The notes under the pieces: generated by a model
What the model saw: the letters and a program-made list of their open reading frames with translations, nothing else
The model's database searches: none
Told to the model about the DNA's origin: nothing
In this document: in pieces, positions 40,185-48,245 of the stretch
Layout of the letters: each line of letters starts with the position of its first letter
How positions within the stretch are numbered: the first letter of the stretch is position 1
NCBI RefSeq assembly: GCF_000455205.1
Contig: NZ_AUWQ01000020.1
Span: 1-48,245 of the forward strand
Direction: 5' to 3'
DNA length: 48,245 nt
Source: Mycobacterium sp. UM_CSW
GTDB taxonomy: Bacteria; Actinomycetota; Actinomycetes; Mycobacteriales; Mycobacteriaceae
Translations under genes and position numbers: made by a program

Positions 40185-42071
40185 TTAGGGCCCGGTTTTG
40201 ATCCATTGGCCGGCGTCTCCGACGATGCCGACGGGGACCGCGCCGGACAGGCTGACGTTTTGCACGCTGGGGCCGGCCGCGACGATCGTCGTGTCCTGCA
40301 GGATCGGCAGCACCGTGGACATGTTCCACAGCCGCGGCTCCACCGCGGTGATCACGTCGTTGATGCTCTTGGTGCCGTTCAGCGCGGCGTCGATGTTCGA
40401 CTGGATGCTGCGGTCGCAGATTCCGGTGAGGTTCGACGGCGCCTGCACCAGGGCGCCGGGCTCGGGTGGGCGGCTGGGCGGTGCCGACGTCGGCGTCGTG
40501 CCGGTGGTGGCGGGCGCGGTGGACGGCGTGGGCCCGGCCGCGGGGGTGGTCGTGGCCACGTTCGAGGTCGGGACCGTCGTCGTCTGCAGCGCGGGGCAGC
40601 CGTAGCGCGAGGCCAGCAGCGTCGCCAGGTTGCCCCCGGCCCGGTGCCAGCCGACGATCGCGTCGACAGAGTTGTTGTTCAGCGCGTCGCGGTACAGCGT
40701 CACCGGGTCCAGCGCCAGCACCGTCGCCGCGATGCCGACATTGCGCAGCTGGTCGGCGGCGGTGTTGGCCACCGCGACGGAGGTCGGGTCGTTCGCCGCC
40801 ACCCCGATGATCAGCGACAGCTGCTGACCGTCCTTGCTGATGCGGCCGCGGGTGACCTCCGGCGGCCCGGTGCTCGCGGGTGTCGGCGCCGGCGACGTCG
40901 ACGTGTTGGGCTCGACCTTGTATCCGGAGCTCTCCAACAACGCCAGCGCGGCGGGCGTGGTCATCGCGGGCGGCGCGGTCGGCTCATAGCCGGGGTCGCT
41001 CGGCGAGCGGATCTGGGCCTGGTCGAGCGTGACCGTGTTGTCGCTGCCCGCGCCGACGGCCGCCAGCAGATCGACGTCGAGCAGGCCCAGGATCGCCTTG
41101 CGGACCTGAGTGTCGGACAGCTTGGACTCGTTGGCGCGCAGCGTGAGCTGCATGACCCGCGGCGTCACGATCCGCGCGGTGCGCACGTCCGGGATGGCTG
41201 ACAGCTGCGCGAAGGCCGCGGAGCCGCCGTGCACCTGGGCGACCTGGGTGTCGCCGTTGCGCACGGAATCGGCCAAGGCGGCCGGCGCGCCGGCCCGGCG
41301 GAACAGGATCAGGGCGGGCTTGGCCGGCGGTCCCCAGTAGCGGTCGTTGCGGGCGATCAGGATCTCGTCGCGCTGCGGGTCGATGCTCTCGACCCGGAAC
41401 TGGCCGCCGGTGACCGGCAGGGCCCGTGCCAACCCGGCCGCGAATCCGCCCGGCACGTCCTTGACGATGTGGGCCGGCAGGATGTTGCTGAACAGCTCTT
41501 TCCACGCCGGGTACGGCTGCGCGAACGTGACGACGGCCTGCTTGCCGCCCTCGAGCGACTGCACCCCGGTGATGAGGTCGTATCCGGCCGGATCGACGAC
41601 CCCGGGCTGGCTGACCATTTGGCGCCACAGGTACCAGAAGTCGTCGGCGGCGATGGGCGCGTTGTCGGTCCACTGCGCCTCGGGCCGGATCTTGTAGGTC
41701 ACGGTGAACGGGTTTTGGTTGGTCACGTCCGCGGACACCAACAGGGTCGGGTCCATCTCCCAGCGCGACCCCGTCGGCGTGGCGGGATCCGGCACCGGCC
41801 GAAACGCGCTGGGCAGCACCAGAGCGCTGATCGCCGCGTTCACCGGCGACAGGTCGCTCAGCAGGTGCGGGTTGAACCCGGCGCCGATCGAATCGATGCC
41901 CATGATGATCTGGGTGGGCCGCTGCGGCGGCGGCGCCGAATTGTGCGGGGTGTCGGTGCTCTGCGGCGCCGGCGGCGGGTTGACCGTGCACGCCGCCAGC
42001 ACCAGCCCGACCAGCGAGACCAGCACGCCGACCCTCAGGAACAGGCGGCTGGCTCGTCTCGGCACGCCCAT
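40185..42071 (-). CDS. lpqW: Lipoprotein LpqW
   Basis: A 628-residue lipoprotein: signal peptide with lipobox LVLAAC (C28), then a periplasmic domain of the extracellular solute-binding protein family 5 (peptide/nickel) type. In mycobacteria LpqW is not a simple transporter subunit; it controls the split of polar PIM precursors between PIMs and LM/LAM and acts with PimE. pimE is in the same window. A Pro/Thr/Ala-rich linker around residues 530-575 precedes the conserved [20 protein letters not shown] end. ATG 42071; 67 bp after typA. Equivalent to Rv1166. Confidence 0.95.
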   Translation of the reverse strand: MGVPRRASRLFLRVGVLVSLVGLVLAACTVNPPPAPQSTDTPHNSAPPPQRPTQIIMGIDSIGAGFNPHLLSDLSPVNAAISALVLPSAFRPVPDPATPTGSRWEMDPTLLVSADVTNQNPFTVTYKIRPEAQWTDNAPIAADDFWYLWRQMVSQPGVVDPAGYDLITGVQSLEGGKQAVVTFAQPYPAWKELFSNILPAHIVKDVPGGFAAGLARALPVTGGQFRVESIDPQRDEILIARNDRYWGPPAKPALILFRRAGAPAALADSVRNGDTQVAQVHGGSAAFAQLSAIPDVRTARIVTPRVMQLTLRANESKLSDTQVRKAILGLLDVDLLAAVGAGSDNTVTLDQAQIRSPSDPGYEPTAPPAMTTPAALALLESSGYKVEPNTSTSPAPTPASTGPPEVTRGRISKDGQQLSLIIGVAANDPTSVAVANTAADQLRNVGIAATVLALDPVTLYRDALNNNSVDAIVGWHRAGGNLATLLASRYGCPALQTTTVPTSNVATTTPAAGPTPSTAPATTGTTPTSAPPSRPPEPGALVQAPSNLTGICDRSIQSNIDAALNGTKSINDVITAVEPRLWNMSTVLPILQDTTIVAAGPSVQNVSLSGAVPVGIVGDAGQWIKTGP

Positions 42072-42138
42072 CAGGGTATCGAGCAGCTGCTCAGCAACCC
42101 GGCCAACCACGCCCGTGACGCGGCCCGGCGCCAAGCCG

Positions 42139-44028
<1,890 letters not shown>

Positions 44029-44086
44029 GTCGGTGATTCTGGCAGCGGGGGCCTCAGATAGCGAACCGGCCGCTTGACGGCACTGA

Positions 44087-44176
44087 GTGTGCGGTGGCGG
44101 CGTTGTGTGTGCGGTGGCGGCGCGTCGGGTCGGCGTGTCGTCACCGTCAGCGCACACACGACGCCCTGAGCGCACT
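44087..44176. repeat. Complex repeat between typA and mutT2
   Basis: GTGTGCGGTGGCGGCG occurs at 44087-44102 and 44107-44122 (20-bp period). GGCGTTGTGTGTGCGGTG (44099-44116) and CAGCGCACACACGACGCC (44148-44165) pair at 16 of 18 positions, a long hairpin with a 31-base loop. Arms resemble those at 13365-13460. The place is the spot occupied by narGHJI in H37Rv. Confidence 0.6.
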
Positions 44177-44181
44177 TTCGA

Positions 44182-44574
44182 TCACAGCGCTCGAACCAGG
44201 TCCGGTAGCCAGCCGCGATCGGCCGGGACCCAGTCGACGTCGTGCAGCTCCGCGGCGGTCACCCACCGCAGCGCCCGATGATCCCGCGGGTGTGGCTCAC
44301 CACCAAGCAGCCGGACGTGATACGCCCGCAGTGTCATCGTTTCGTTCAGCGGAATGTCGGCGCCCAGGCGGTCGCCCACCACAAGGTCGCCGTTCTCTAG
44401 GCCCAACTCCTCCACCAACTCTCGGGCCAGCGCGTCCCGTTCGGTTTCGCCGGGTGCGACCTTGCCGCCGGGCAGTTCCCAGAGGCCGGCCAACTCGGGC
44501 GGCCGGACTCGCTGCGCCACCAAAACCTTGGAGCCGGAGATGATCGCTGCGGCGACGACGATCCGGGTCGGCAT
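44182..44574 (-). CDS. mutT2: Nudix hydrolase MutT2
   Basis: A 130-residue nucleotide pyrophosphohydrolase. The full Nudix box GGKVAPGETERDALARELVE followed by ELG is present. M. tuberculosis MutT2 (Rv1160) hydrolyses dCTP and 5-methyl-dCTP and has some 8-oxo-dGTPase activity; the same is expected here. ATG 44574 (MPTRIVVAAAIISGSKVLVA) is chosen over an ATG 22 codons upstream that would extend into the regulatory gap. A 12-bp perfect palindrome lies nine bases upstream of the start. Confidence 0.93.
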   Translation of the reverse strand: MPTRIVVAAAIISGSKVLVAQRVRPPELAGLWELPGGKVAPGETERDALARELVEELGLENGDLVVGDRLGADIPLNETMTLRAYHVRLLGGEPHPRDHRALRWVTAAELHDVDWVPADRGWLPDLVRAL

Positions 44575-44582
44575 GGCCAGTG

Positions 44583-44594
44583 ACGGTATACCGT
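44583..44594. promoter_or_regulatory. Perfect 12-bp palindrome upstream of mutT2
   Basis: ACGGTATACCGT reads the same on both strands. It sits in the 200-bp gap between divergent mutT2 and the DivIVA-like gene, just before the mutT2 start, where a bound repressor or an RNA hairpin could block translation initiation. The rest of the gap has no clear features. Confidence 0.35.
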
Positions 44595-44774
44595 GGGGCG
44601 CGGGTCGCCGGAGGGGGCACCGTCTCGGGAACTGCTTCATGTACCAGGCGCGCCGCCCAGAGCCGAATTCCCTTGGGGCACAACGCCTGTATTACGGTTT
44701 GAGCGCCAAAGTGGAATACTCGAATGCGTCGGTCACGAACTCTACCGGGCACTTTCTGAGAATCGGGGTTGGCA

Positions 44775-45551
44775 ATGGTCACCGAACCCGCAACGACGTT
44801 CTCCCGCACGTTCAGGGGCTACGACCCTGCCGCGGTCGATGCCTACATCGAGAAGGTGCTCACCAAGCAGAAGTTGCTGATCGACGAGGTCCAGAACTTA
44901 AGAGCCCAGCGAAATGAATCCGGCGACGAAGCGGCTGCGCTGCGCATCGAAGTCGCCTGTCTCAACGATGAGGTCGCCATGCTGTCGGACACCTCACCGT
45001 CGCCCTACGCGATGCAACACCGGATGGCGAAGATGCTGCGGCGGGCGATCGATGAGGTTTCCCGGATGCACGCCGACGCGCGAGCCGAGGCGGACGCCCT
45101 GATCGCGGCGGCCGAGGCCGAGGCCCAGGCCGCGCAGCGAGAGCACCGAGAACTGTTGGCGGACATAGCCTTACAACAAAGTGCGCTAGAAGCGCAGTGC
45201 GCGGAAACCAAGAAGAATGTCGACGCCGAAGTCGCCGGGAGGCGCGCCGAAGCCCAATCGTCGATCGATCACGCGTGGCAGGAAGCCCAGCAGCAGCGTG
45301 AGCAGCTCCTCGCCGACGCAAGGCAACAAGCTCGTCTCATCCATGAGCAGGCCCGGCAAGCGGTGACCGAGGCGAACCAGCAGCGCATCATGATCCTGGA
45401 AGAACTGATGGGCATTGTCCGCGACCTGCAAGCGGTTCCGGCCAGCCTGGAGTCCGCCTATCAGGAACTGAAGAACCCGCCGGAGGCGAGCGTCGTGGTG
45501 CCCTTGGACCAGAGAAGTCAAGCGCCGGCCGGCCCCGCCGTAGCCTCGTAG
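44775..45551 (+). CDS. DivIVA-like coiled-coil protein
   Basis: A 258-residue protein. Residues ~8-45 ([20 protein letters not shown]) match the N-terminal membrane-curvature motif of DivIVA/Wag31-type proteins; residues ~45-230 are rich in Ala, Glu, Gln and Arg with heptad-like spacing, a long coiled coil; the C-terminus is Pro-rich and disordered. Such proteins organise polar growth, septation or chromosome anchoring. It is not Wag31 itself (different N-terminus), and I recall no gene like it between mutT2 and the pterin dehydratase in H37Rv. ATG 44775 is used; its ribosome-binding site is weak. Confidence 0.8.
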   Translation: MVTEPATTFSRTFRGYDPAAVDAYIEKVLTKQKLLIDEVQNLRAQRNESGDEAAALRIEVACLNDEVAMLSDTSPSPYAMQHRMAKMLRRAIDEVSRMHADARAEADALIAAAEAEAQAAQREHRELLADIALQQSALEAQCAETKKNVDAEVAGRRAEAQSSIDHAWQEAQQQREQLLADARQQARLIHEQARQAVTEANQQRIMILEELMGIVRDLQAVPASLESAYQELKNPPEASVVVPLDQRSQAPAGPAVAS

Positions 45552-45592
45552 GTGAGCACCGTTCCCATCCCAGACGAGAGGACGCCTCCGGC

Positions 45593-45877
45593 ATGGCTGT
45601 GTTAACGGATGAACAAATAGACGCCGCACTGCCCGAGCTCAACGGATGGGAGCGTGCCGACGGCGTGCTGCGCCGGTCGATCAAGTTCCCGTCGTTTCTG
45701 GACGGCATCGACGCCGTGCGCCGGGTGGCTGAGCACGCCGAGAGCAAGGGTCATCATCCGGACATCGATATCCGTTGGCGGACAGTGACTTTCGCGCTGG
45801 TCACGCATTCCGAGGGTGGCATCACCCAGAACGACGTCGACATGGCGCGCGACATCGACGGGATCGTCGGGGGCTAA
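45593..45877 (+). CDS. phhB: Pterin-4a-carbinolamine dehydratase
   Basis: A 94-residue protein of the PCD/DCoH family. The motif [16 protein letters not shown] carries the catalytic histidines that dehydrate 4a-hydroxytetrahydropterin; [20 protein letters not shown] completes the fold. Equivalent to Rv1159A. The stop overlaps that of convergent pimE by four bases (CTAA). The role in bacteria lacking a clear phenylalanine hydroxylase is not settled, possibly pterin recycling for another enzyme. GAGAGG lies 12 bases before the ATG. Confidence 0.93.
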   Translation: MAVLTDEQIDAALPELNGWERADGVLRRSIKFPSFLDGIDAVRRVAEHAESKGHHPDIDIRWRTVTFALVTHSEGGITQNDVDMARDIDGIVGG

Positions 45878-47097
45878 GCCGTCGGCTCGGCGCGTCGGCC
45901 GGATGCCGCGATCCAGATCAACGTCGCCACCGCCGCCACGATGTACACCAGCCCGGCCCAGGCCAGGTACCACGGCCGGCTGATCTGCCAGATCGTCGGC
46001 TGCGCGAAGCTCAGCAACCACGGCACCCCGACGATGGTGAGCGCCAACCAGCCCCAGCCGACGACGCGAGCGCCGCGCCGCTCGCGCGCCGGCCCGTGGA
46101 TCGCCCAGATCATCAGCGGCACCAGCCACACCCAGTGGTGGGTCCACGAAATCGGCGAAAGCAGCAGCCCGAACAGCTCGACCACCAGCAACTTGCCCAG
46201 CCGATCGGTGGGGTCCAGCGCCCGCCAGGCCAGGACGGCCAGCACCGCCGTCACCGCGACCGCCGCCAGCACCAGCGGACCGAAGCCGGCGTCGTGGCCG
46301 AGGATCCGCGAGATGCCCCCGCGCCAGGATTGGTTGAACGACGTGGCGATCGGCCCGACCCGGTGCGCGTCGCCCAGCAGATCGGTGAAGTAGTAGCGGG
46401 CCTGATCGCCGACGACCAGGACCGACACGCCCACAGTGGCCAGGAAGACGAACGCGGAAAACACCGCCGCACCCCAGCGCCGAACGCCCAGCAGGTAGAC
46501 GCCGGCGATCGCCGGCGTCAACTTGATCCCGGCCGCCACGCCGACCAGCAACCCCGATAGCCACCAGCGTGTCGTCCATGCCGCCCACAGCACCGCCAGC
46601 ATGAGCAGCACGTTGATCTGGCCGTAGTCGAACGTGCTGCGCAGCGGCTCGATCCAGATGGTGACCGCCGTCCACAGCATCGCGACGCGGTGACCCGCCC
46701 CCGCCGGCACGCCCACCAGGCGCTGGCTCAGCCGGATCGCGCCGTACAACGCGGCGATCGTCGCCACCTGCCACAGGAAGGCCACCAGCCCAAACGGCAG
46801 CAGGTGCAGCGGGTAGAACACGACCGCCGCGAAGGGCGGATAGGTGAATGGCAGCGGGAAGTCCGGCGTCTGGTCGGCGTAGACGTAGCTGTACAGGGTG
46901 CCGGGATGGTCGAGGGCGGCGGCGCCGCCGAGGTAGACGTGCAGGTCGACGAAGTTCGCGCCGTTCGGCGCCAGGTACGTCCAGGCGAGTCGCGCCGCGA
47001 TGCTCGCGATCAGCAGCGCCGGGGCCGCCGCCTGCCGCCGGGTGCTGGGTGCCGCCGGGGCGGCCGGGATGGTGTCTATCCGCCCGACTTTAGCCAT
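45874..47097 (-). CDS. pimE: Polyprenol-phosphate-mannose-dependent mannosyltransferase PimE
   Basis: A GT-C fold mannosyltransferase adding the alpha-1,2-mannose that turns AcPIM4 into AcPIM5, on the periplasmic face. About ten membrane helices; the first periplasmic loop has the catalytic acid in [11 protein letters not shown], followed by [18 protein letters not shown] and later [16 protein letters not shown] and [13 protein letters not shown] 47097 (MAKVGRID) gives 407 residues; upstream GTGs up to 47184 are possible since the family can have a longer N-terminus (Rv1159 is about 431 aa). Convergent overlap with phhB. Confidence 0.93.
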   Translation of the reverse strand: MAKVGRIDTIPAAPAAPSTRRQAAAPALLIASIAARLAWTYLAPNGANFVDLHVYLGGAAALDHPGTLYSYVYADQTPDFPLPFTYPPFAAVVFYPLHLLPFGLVAFLWQVATIAALYGAIRLSQRLVGVPAGAGHRVAMLWTAVTIWIEPLRSTFDYGQINVLLMLAVLWAAWTTRWWLSGLLVGVAAGIKLTPAIAGVYLLGVRRWGAAVFSAFVFLATVGVSVLVVGDQARYYFTDLLGDAHRVGPIATSFNQSWRGGISRILGHDAGFGPLVLAAVAVTAVLAVLAWRALDPTDRLGKLLVVELFGLLLSPISWTHHWVWLVPLMIWAIHGPARERRGARVVGWGWLALTIVGVPWLLSFAQPTIWQISRPWYLAWAGLVYIVAAVATLIWIAASGRRAEPTA

Positions 47098-47239
47098 CGC
47101 CCGGTGTTCTGTGGGCTGCCCGGTCACCGCCGTCACTCGTATCGGTAACGATCGAATAAATGCCACACGTGTCACTTGAGTCACACCAGTATCAACGTAA
47201 CTTCGGGGCCGAACCCGTCATCGACAACCAGGGAGAGTC

Positions 47240-47911
47240 ATGCCAACCATCTGGACCTATCTGCGAGCGGCCGCCGTCTTGGTCGGTTCGTCCGCCGCCC
47301 TACTGACGGGCGGGATCGCCCACGCTGACCCCGTCCCCGCGCCGCCGGTGCCGAACATTCCGCAGCAGCTGATCAGCTCGGCGGCCAACGCGCCTCAAAT
47401 CCTGCAAAACCTCGCGACCGCCCTCGGCGCCACCCCGCCGGCGGCGCCCGCCTCGCCGGGCATCACCTTCCCGGGGATGCCCTCGGCGGCCTCGCCGGTC
47501 TCGCCTTCGGCGGGTCTCCCGTCCATTCCGGGGCTCACCCCGCAAACCGCGGCGACGGCCCCGGCGGCGACGACGCCGACGATCCCGGGCCTCGGCTCGC
47601 TCCCGGGCCTGGCCCAGACCACCCCGGCGGCGCCCGCCGCTCCGGCGGCCCCGTCGATTCCGGGCCTGCCCGCCATCCCCGGGCTGTCGGCGCCGGCGGT
47701 TCCCGCCGCCCCGGCGACACCACAGATCCCGCAGGCGAAGGTGGACATGCCGGCGCTGCCGTCCGGCCTGCCGGTCAGCGTGCCCGCGCAGCTGACGATT
47801 CCGCAGGATCTGCAGGCGCTGGCCACGGGTCAGGCCCCGGCGGCACCGGCGGCACCGGCCGCACCGGCGCCCGCCAGCCCGATGTCGCCGCTGCTTTCGG
47901 CCCTGCCCTGA
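47240..47911 (+). CDS. Secreted Ala/Pro-rich protein (Rv1158c-like)
   Basis: A 223-residue exported protein. Signal peptide ends TGGIAHA before DPVPAPPVPNIPQQL. The rest is low-complexity Ala/Pro/Ser with repeated PGL and IPGL units (SIPGLTPQ, TIPGLGSLPGLAQ, SIPGLPAIPGLSAP), probably extended in the cell wall. GGGAGAG precedes ATG 47240. H37Rv has two similar neighbours, Rv1158c and Rv1157c, in the same order after pimE. Function unknown. Confidence 0.85.
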   Translation: MPTIWTYLRAAAVLVGSSAALLTGGIAHADPVPAPPVPNIPQQLISSAANAPQILQNLATALGATPPAAPASPGITFPGMPSAASPVSPSAGLPSIPGLTPQTAATAPAATTPTIPGLGSLPGLAQTTPAAPAAPAAPSIPGLPAIPGLSAPAVPAAPATPQIPQAKVDMPALPSGLPVSVPAQLTIPQDLQALATGQAPAAPAAPAAPAPASPMSPLLSALP

Positions 47912-47960
47912 GCAGCTCGATACCCAACTGAACCGCCACTAGCCAGGACCGGAGGACATC

Positions 47961-48245
47961 GTGGCAACCACTAGGAATCTGTCCAAGGGTTTGGCCGCTG
48001 TTGTCGTGGCGTCGGCTGCCGCGTTCGGGTTATGCCCGAGCGCGGCGGCCGACCCGGCGGCGCCGCAGCCGACACCGCAGCCGAACTCGACCCAGCAGCT
48101 TCCGGGCCTGCCCGCCCTCTCGGAGCTGAGCCCGATCATCCAGCAGGCGGCGAGCAATCCGGGGCAGGCGACGCAGCTGCTGATGGCCGCCGCCCAAGCG
48201 TTCACCCACAATCCGACGGCGCCCGCCGAGTCGAAAAACGTTGCG
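47961..48245 (+). CDS. Secreted Pro/Gln-rich protein (Rv1157c-like), cut by window end
   Basis: An open frame from GTG 47961 to the last base, 95 codons visible. GGAGG at 47951-47955 stands five bases before the GTG. Signal peptide about 31 residues (MATTRNLSKGLAAVVVASAA, then AFGLCPSAAA) followed by a Pro/Gln-rich part (DPAAPQPTPQPNSTQQ) and a helical segment ELSPIIQQAASNPGQATQLL. It follows the Rv1158c-like gene by 49 bp on the same strand. C-terminus not seen. Confidence 0.82.
   Translation, partial: MATTRNLSKGLAAVVVASAAAFGLCPSAAADPAAPQPTPQPNSTQQLPGLPALSELSPIIQQAASNPGQATQLLMAAAQAFTHNPTAPAESKNVA

Overview
The window is chromosomal DNA of a Mycobacterium, probably a slow-growing non-tuberculous species (species not assignable from sequence alone). 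The evidence is high GC, three PE-family genes, mycothiol (mshB), coenzyme F420 (fbiC), PIM (pimE) and trehalose-sulfate (stf0) genes, a TB8.4 antigen homologue, and a gene order that follows, in reverse, M. tuberculosis H37Rv from about Rv1202 to Rv1157c. All statements about H37Rv gene order are from memory. No rRNA, tRNA, CRISPR array, insertion sequence or phage gene was seen.

Layout. 0-7.6 kb: a secreted endoglycoceramidase-like GH5 enzyme, then dapE/dapD (divergent), an MHS-type transporter, fadD36 and an alpha/beta hydrolase. The PE/PPE/esx/IS block present in H37Rv between fadD36 and the transporter is missing. 7.7-12.6 kb: an accessory catabolic island with an aldehyde dehydrogenase divergent from a five-gene, fully overlapping operon of ChsH2-like hydratase, separate DUF35 protein, ChsH1-like hydratase, Ltp2-like aldolase and TetR regulator. 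It looks like a steroid-type side-chain shortening module in which ChsH2 is split in two. 12.6-17.7 kb: a metallo-beta-lactamase-fold hydrolase and proline catabolism (proline dehydrogenase, P5C dehydrogenase, divergent PruC activator).

17.8-28.6 kb: the most unusual region. Between pruC and dapC, where H37Rv carries the polyacyltrehalose genes (pks3/4, papA3, mmpL10, chp2, fadD21), this genome has a small PE protein with a membrane helix, three secreted or hypothetical genes, and then a plus-strand series: stf0 (trehalose 2-sulfotransferase), cysD, cysNC, an unlisted 45-aa membrane peptide, a YeiH-type putative sulfate exporter and a GAP/Sap-family membrane protein. This joins sulfate activation, trehalose sulfation and candidate export in one locus. 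A KimA-like permease fused to an OB-fold domain follows on the other strand.

28.6-48.2 kb: mostly conserved core. dapC and fdxC; TB8.4; a maleylpyruvate-isomerase-like protein; fbiC; a PE12-position PE gene; mshB followed by a 35-aa peptide and a membrane protein; a TetR gene; a 760-aa repeat-rich PE protein; lpqW; typA; mutT2 (H37Rv narGHJI is absent between these two); a DivIVA-like coiled-coil protein; phhB; pimE; and two Ala/Pro-rich secreted proteins, the last cut by the window end. dapD, dapC and dapE supply three steps of the succinylase route to meso-diaminopimelate. Several gene borders carry dispersed palindromic repeats, one of about 62 bp in two well-matched copies.
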